Assembly: GCA_046565865.1 (NCBI GenBank)
Contig: JBKHXU010000187.1
Span: forward strand, 1 to 7,334
Direction: 5' to 3'
Source: JBKHXU01 sp046565865
GTDB lineage: Bacteria; Pseudomonadota; Gammaproteobacteria; Acidiferrobacterales; Sulfurifustaceae
Length of the DNA: 7,334 bases
Each line of letters starts with the position of its first letter. Position 1 is the first letter of the stretch. Positions 5,223 through 7,334 of this stretch are shown here, one piece after another. Under the pieces are notes generated by a model. That model was not told the origin of the DNA and searched no databases. It worked only from the letters and a program-made list of their open reading frames with translations. The translations under genes and the position numbers were made by a program.

Positions 5223-5639
5223 ATGAAAACAATTGAAGTCGCTTGTTCGTGTGGTGCCGTTACATTGCGGTTGAGCGGCGAGCCGATAACTCAGCTCTAT
5301 TGCCACTGCGACGATTGCCAGCGGGTCCACGGCGCGGCGTACGTGCCGGAGGTCATATATCCGTTGGACGCCATCACCGTGGTGCGGGGCGAGGTAACGA
5401 CCTGGACGCTGAAGACAACGCCCCGCTCCCGCTGCCGCGTGTGCGGCACGCCTTTGTTCGCCAAAGTTCCGAGCTTTGGCATCAGCAGCGTAAACGGATA
5501 TCTACTTCCCGCCGGGACGTTCAAGCCGGAGTGTCACATCAATTGCAAGTATGCGCTGCTTCCGGTCAGCGACGGCCTTCCGCACTTTGCAGCCCTGCCC
5601 GCAGCCTTCGGCGGTTCCGACGAGACGGTTGACTGGTAG
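5223..5639 (+). CDS. GFA-family zinc enzyme (glutathione-dependent formaldehyde-activating enzyme-like)
   Basis: 138 residues. The seven cysteines of the GFA / CENP-V fold are all present in the expected order: C8 and C10 (CSCGA), C27, C29 and C32 (CHCDDC), C71 and C74 (CRVCGTP). In the founding enzyme the outer CxC plus CxxC bind a structural zinc, and the CxCxxC group binds a second zinc used with glutathione and formaldehyde to form S-hydroxymethylglutathione. Most members of the family have unproven substrates, so the reaction here is uncertain. No signal peptide is present; it is cytoplasmic. ATG 5223 is chosen because AGGGA (5212-5216) lies 6 nt upstream and homology starts there; the longer frame from 5136 has no such support. 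It is an apparent single gene, convergent with the lipoprotein gene. It is a different subtype from the remnant at 964-1136. Confidence 0.9.
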   Translation: MKTIEVACSCGAVTLRLSGEPITQLYCHCDDCQRVHGAAYVPEVIYPLDAITVVRGEVTTWTLKTTPRSRCRVCGTPLFAKVPSFGISSVNGYLLPAGTFKPECHINCKYALLPVSDGLPHFAALPAAFGGSDETVDW

Positions 5640-5721
5640 CGGTGAGCGTTCGGGCCGATCGTATTTCGCGGCTTACCGGATATGGCGAGATCGATACTCG
5701 GCGCTGGCGTCAGAACACCTT

Positions 5722-6369
5722 TTACCGATTGGACGCCGGCGACGGCGTCAGAGTCTGCGTCAACACCTGAAGGTCGGCGATCGTAGTATCCAACGCGCGC
5801 GCGGTGGCCGCGCCGTTTTGATTGGCGTTCTGCACTACCGCCGTATCCGACACGGCCGTGACGCCGGTTGGCGTCAAGTCGTTACCGACTACACGCTTGA
5901 CGTCTTGCAGATTCGCAACGAACGGGACGAACGCCTCGCGCGCCTCGGCGAGTGATCGGTCGATGTTTTGGATGCGCTCCAACGCTTGCGCGCGCCGCTC
6001 TTCGCTCAAGGCCTTGAGCTCCGGATTCTGCACGTCCGCCTGCGACTTCTGCCAACCCGCGAGCCATTCTTGGCTGCGGCTGCGCATCTGGCGCGATTCC
6101 TTTTCCACCGTCGCCGCCTGTTGCGCGATCCTGTCGGTATCCTTGGCGTATTGCTGGTACGCCGCGCGTAGACGGCCGGGCGGAGCGCTCGTCAGCCCAT
6201 TGAGCGAAACCAGCGTTTTATCGATCTGTCCGCGCGTGGCCATCATCGAGTCGCGCAGATCGACCAGCGAGCTCGATGTCGCGTCTTTGCGCTCCACCGC
6301 TGTGCTCGCGCAACCTACAAACCCGAGCGCTACAACAACAATACCGATCCAACGTATCTGTCTATTCAT
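5722..6369 (-). CDS. Coiled-coil lipoprotein, DUF2959-like
   Basis: 215 residues. The N-terminus MNRQIRWIGIVVVALGFVGC has a basic start, a hydrophobic core and a lipobox-like FVGC, so C20 would be lipidated after cleavage by signal peptidase II. Residue +2 is Ala, not Asp, which favours the outer membrane. The rest is almost all helical with heptad-like charge patterns (about 33-160: KDTDRIAQQAATVEKESRQM, LSEERRAQALERIQNIDRSL). The segment FVPFVANLQDVKRVVGNDLT resembles the C-terminal part of DUF2959 proteins, whose role is unknown. AAGGAG (complement of 6375-6380) lies 5 nt before ATG 6369, an excellent ribosome site. It is the last of three co-directional envelope/stress genes, 102 nt after the PRC-barrel gene. 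Confidence 0.85.
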   Translation of the reverse strand: MNRQIRWIGIVVVALGFVGCASTAVERKDATSSSLVDLRDSMMATRGQIDKTLVSLNGLTSAPPGRLRAAYQQYAKDTDRIAQQAATVEKESRQMRSRSQEWLAGWQKSQADVQNPELKALSEERRAQALERIQNIDRSLAEAREAFVPFVANLQDVKRVVGNDLTPTGVTAVSDTAVVQNANQNGAATARALDTTIADLQVLTQTLTPSPASNR

Positions 6370-6471
6370 GACAACTCCTTGTCGATGTCTGCGATCGAGC
6401 CGAGCAGCACCTCGAACGGCGGGCCCTCGGCAACGGTCGAGGATCCATCGCCGAAGGGGCGGACCGGTGTG

Positions 6472-6915
6472 TTACAGGCGCGGCGCGCTTTCCGCGCTGC
6501 TGCCGAAGTAGGCGCGGACTTGCTTCGCCCACGTTGGATCGGACATGTCGGGCCATTTACTCTTATCGAACCCGGGCGCGTGTTGCAGACGTACTCGCTC
6601 GATGTCGAGCGTGAAGCCTTTGTTCTTCGGGTCGAGCGTCAATGCGTCCCACGGCACGGCGAAAAGCTTGTCACCCATGCCGAGGAAACCGCCGAACGAC
6701 AACACCGCGTAACTCACCGCGCCGGTGCGCGTGTCCAACATGATTTCCTTGATGTCGCCGAGATCCTCGTCGTTTTTGTTGCGGACGTGATCGCCAATCA
6801 GGGTGCTTGCACCCATCAGTTCCGGGCCGGGCCCGTGACGCATATCGGGTCCGCGGGTGGCGCTGTCGTTCGCTGACGGGTTCGGGGTTTTGATAGTTCG
6901 ATCCTGCTCGGTCAT
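6472..6915 (-). CDS. PRC-barrel domain protein
   Basis: 147 residues. Residues 1-32 are polar and disordered. The PRC-barrel fold runs over about 33-110 (LMGASTLIGDHVRNKNDEDL, GDIKEIMLDTRTGAVSYAVL, then FLGMGDKLFAVPWDAL). The C-terminal tail FDKSKWPDMSDPTWAKQVRA followed by YFG is typical of free-standing members in Proteobacteria. PRC barrels occur in the photosynthetic reaction centre H subunit and in RimM; stand-alone ones are often found in stress and desiccation gene sets, with no defined biochemical role. There is no signal peptide or membrane segment. AGGAG just upstream of ATG 6915 (complement of CTCCT near 6922-6926) supports the start. It lies 80 nt after the CsbD-like gene on the same strand and may be co-transcribed. 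Confidence 0.9.
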   Translation of the reverse strand: MTEQDRTIKTPNPSANDSATRGPDMRHGPGPELMGASTLIGDHVRNKNDEDLGDIKEIMLDTRTGAVSYAVLSFGGFLGMGDKLFAVPWDALTLDPKNKGFTLDIERVRLQHAPGFDKSKWPDMSDPTWAKQVRAYFGSSAESAPRL

Positions 6916-6995
6916 GTTTATCTCCTGCGCTACGGCCGCGCTGCTACCGAAAGTTTTCGCCTGAAGTAGGTCGGCGAGTTAAAACGAGGGCGGGG

Positions 6996-7172
6996 TCAAC
7001 CGCGCTTCTGAAGATCGTCCTTGAAGTCGCCGTAGCCGGCCTGGACGCGACCGCCGGTTTGTTGCGCGCGCCCTTTCGCGCCGATCGCCTTGTTACGGAA
7101 AAGCCTGCCGGTCATTTCCTTGACCTTGCCGCTTACTTGACTGAGTCGACCTCTGAGCTGGTGCGTGTTCAT
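6996..7172 (-). CDS. CsbD-like stress response protein
   Basis: 58 residues from ATG 7172, chosen because GGAG lies 5 nt upstream; an ATG five codons earlier (7187) has no such site. The sequence (NTHQLRGRLSQVSGKVKEMT, then GRLFRNKAIGAKGRAQQTGG) shows the repeated G-K/R-x-K-E-x-x-G pattern and tail (VQAGYGDFKDDLQKRG) of the CsbD family. These are small, hydrophilic, general-stress proteins, named from a sigma-B-controlled gene of Bacillus and common in Proteobacteria. The molecular role is unknown. The protein is soluble and basic. It heads the minus-strand run with the PRC-barrel and lipoprotein genes. Confidence 0.88.
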   Translation of the reverse strand: MNTHQLRGRLSQVSGKVKEMTGRLFRNKAIGAKGRAQQTGGRVQAGYGDFKDDLQKRG

Positions 7173-7198
7173 GCTTACTCCGGACAATTCGGTTCGTG

Positions 7199-7215
7199 AC
7201 CACCACGGCGGTGGT
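7199..7215. repeat. Inverted repeat in the leader of the CsbD-like gene
   Basis: ACCACC (7199-7204) and GGTGGT (7210-7215) form a 6-bp stem with a 5-nt loop, about 27 nt upstream of the CsbD-like ATG on the minus strand. It could be an operator or a 5' leader hairpin. The remaining upstream stretch to 7334 holds no recognised gene and no clear promoter. Confidence 0.3.
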
Positions 7216-7334
7216 AGTCAAAAGTTGAAAACCAAGGCCAACAGTATCCGCCCTAAACGAAGTTTGATTTGTTCGATACCGCACGCACGCTTCTCCGTAT
7301 CCCCGCGGAAGAAAAAGGCTCTTTGGCGAAGTGC

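Noticed and set aside
4871..5236. Plus-strand 121-codon open frame before the GFA gene
   Set aside because: No recognisable domain, no ribosome site, and it overlaps both the small minus-strand gene start and the GFA start.
5732..5749. Perfect 7-bp hairpin GACGCCG-GCGA-CGGCGTC as a terminator
   Set aside because: It lies inside the last codons of the lipoprotein gene and no T-run follows on either strand.
1..7334. CRISPR array, tRNA or rRNA genes
   Set aside because: No regularly spaced repeats, and no tRNA cloverleaf or rRNA-like sequence, were seen by eye on either strand.

Overview
The window looks like an accessory, partly decaying stretch of a chromosome from a Beta- or Gammaproteobacterium. 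The grounds are: a GTAG-type REP hairpin beside a REP-associated tyrosine transposase (RAYT) remnant, a GAF-EAL phosphodiesterase, and a PRC-barrel / CsbD / envelope-lipoprotein stress set. Codon use is GC-rich except in the first ~530 bases, which are visibly richer in A/T. The genus cannot be fixed from sequence alone.

Region 1 (1-533) reads as a piece of an integron gene-cassette array. A truncated membrane-protein gene ends with a TAA stop lying inside an ACCTAAC inverse-core box. A 90-nt folded site follows (92-181) with the architecture of an integron attC recombination site, ending in GTTATGC. Only 19 nt later a second small gene begins (201-524), encoding an unrecognised two-helix membrane protein. 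A further core-like box, GTTAGGC, lies directly after its stop. No integrase gene is in the window.

Region 2 (533-1292) is mostly debris: an 18-bp tandem duplication, a REP hairpin, a RAYT with its middle deleted and a frameshift, and a GFA-family (glutathione-dependent formaldehyde-activating-like) gene reduced to its N-terminus and perhaps its C-terminus. A second copy of the RAYT leader lies at 2607-2645.

Region 3 (1293-2573) is an intact GAF-EAL protein with the full set of catalytic residues of a c-di-GMP phosphodiesterase.

Region 4 (2713-4598) holds two divergent genes encoding HExxH zinc-metallopeptidase-like proteins. The minus-strand gene is intact (HELLH) and has a signal peptide or membrane anchor in its middle. 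The plus-strand gene (HEFSH) is broken by a one-base frameshift and probably by a nonsense codon.

Region 5 (4694-5639) has a possible small minus-strand gene and an intact GFA-family enzyme with all seven zinc/catalytic cysteines.

Region 6 (5722-7172) is a minus-strand run of three envelope/stress genes: a CsbD-like protein, a PRC-barrel protein and a coiled-coil lipoprotein. Each has a good Shine-Dalgarno sequence, and they may share transcription.

The strongest unusual signal is the attC-like site with its flanking cassette genes. The second is the pair of HExxH protease-like genes, one intact and one decayed.
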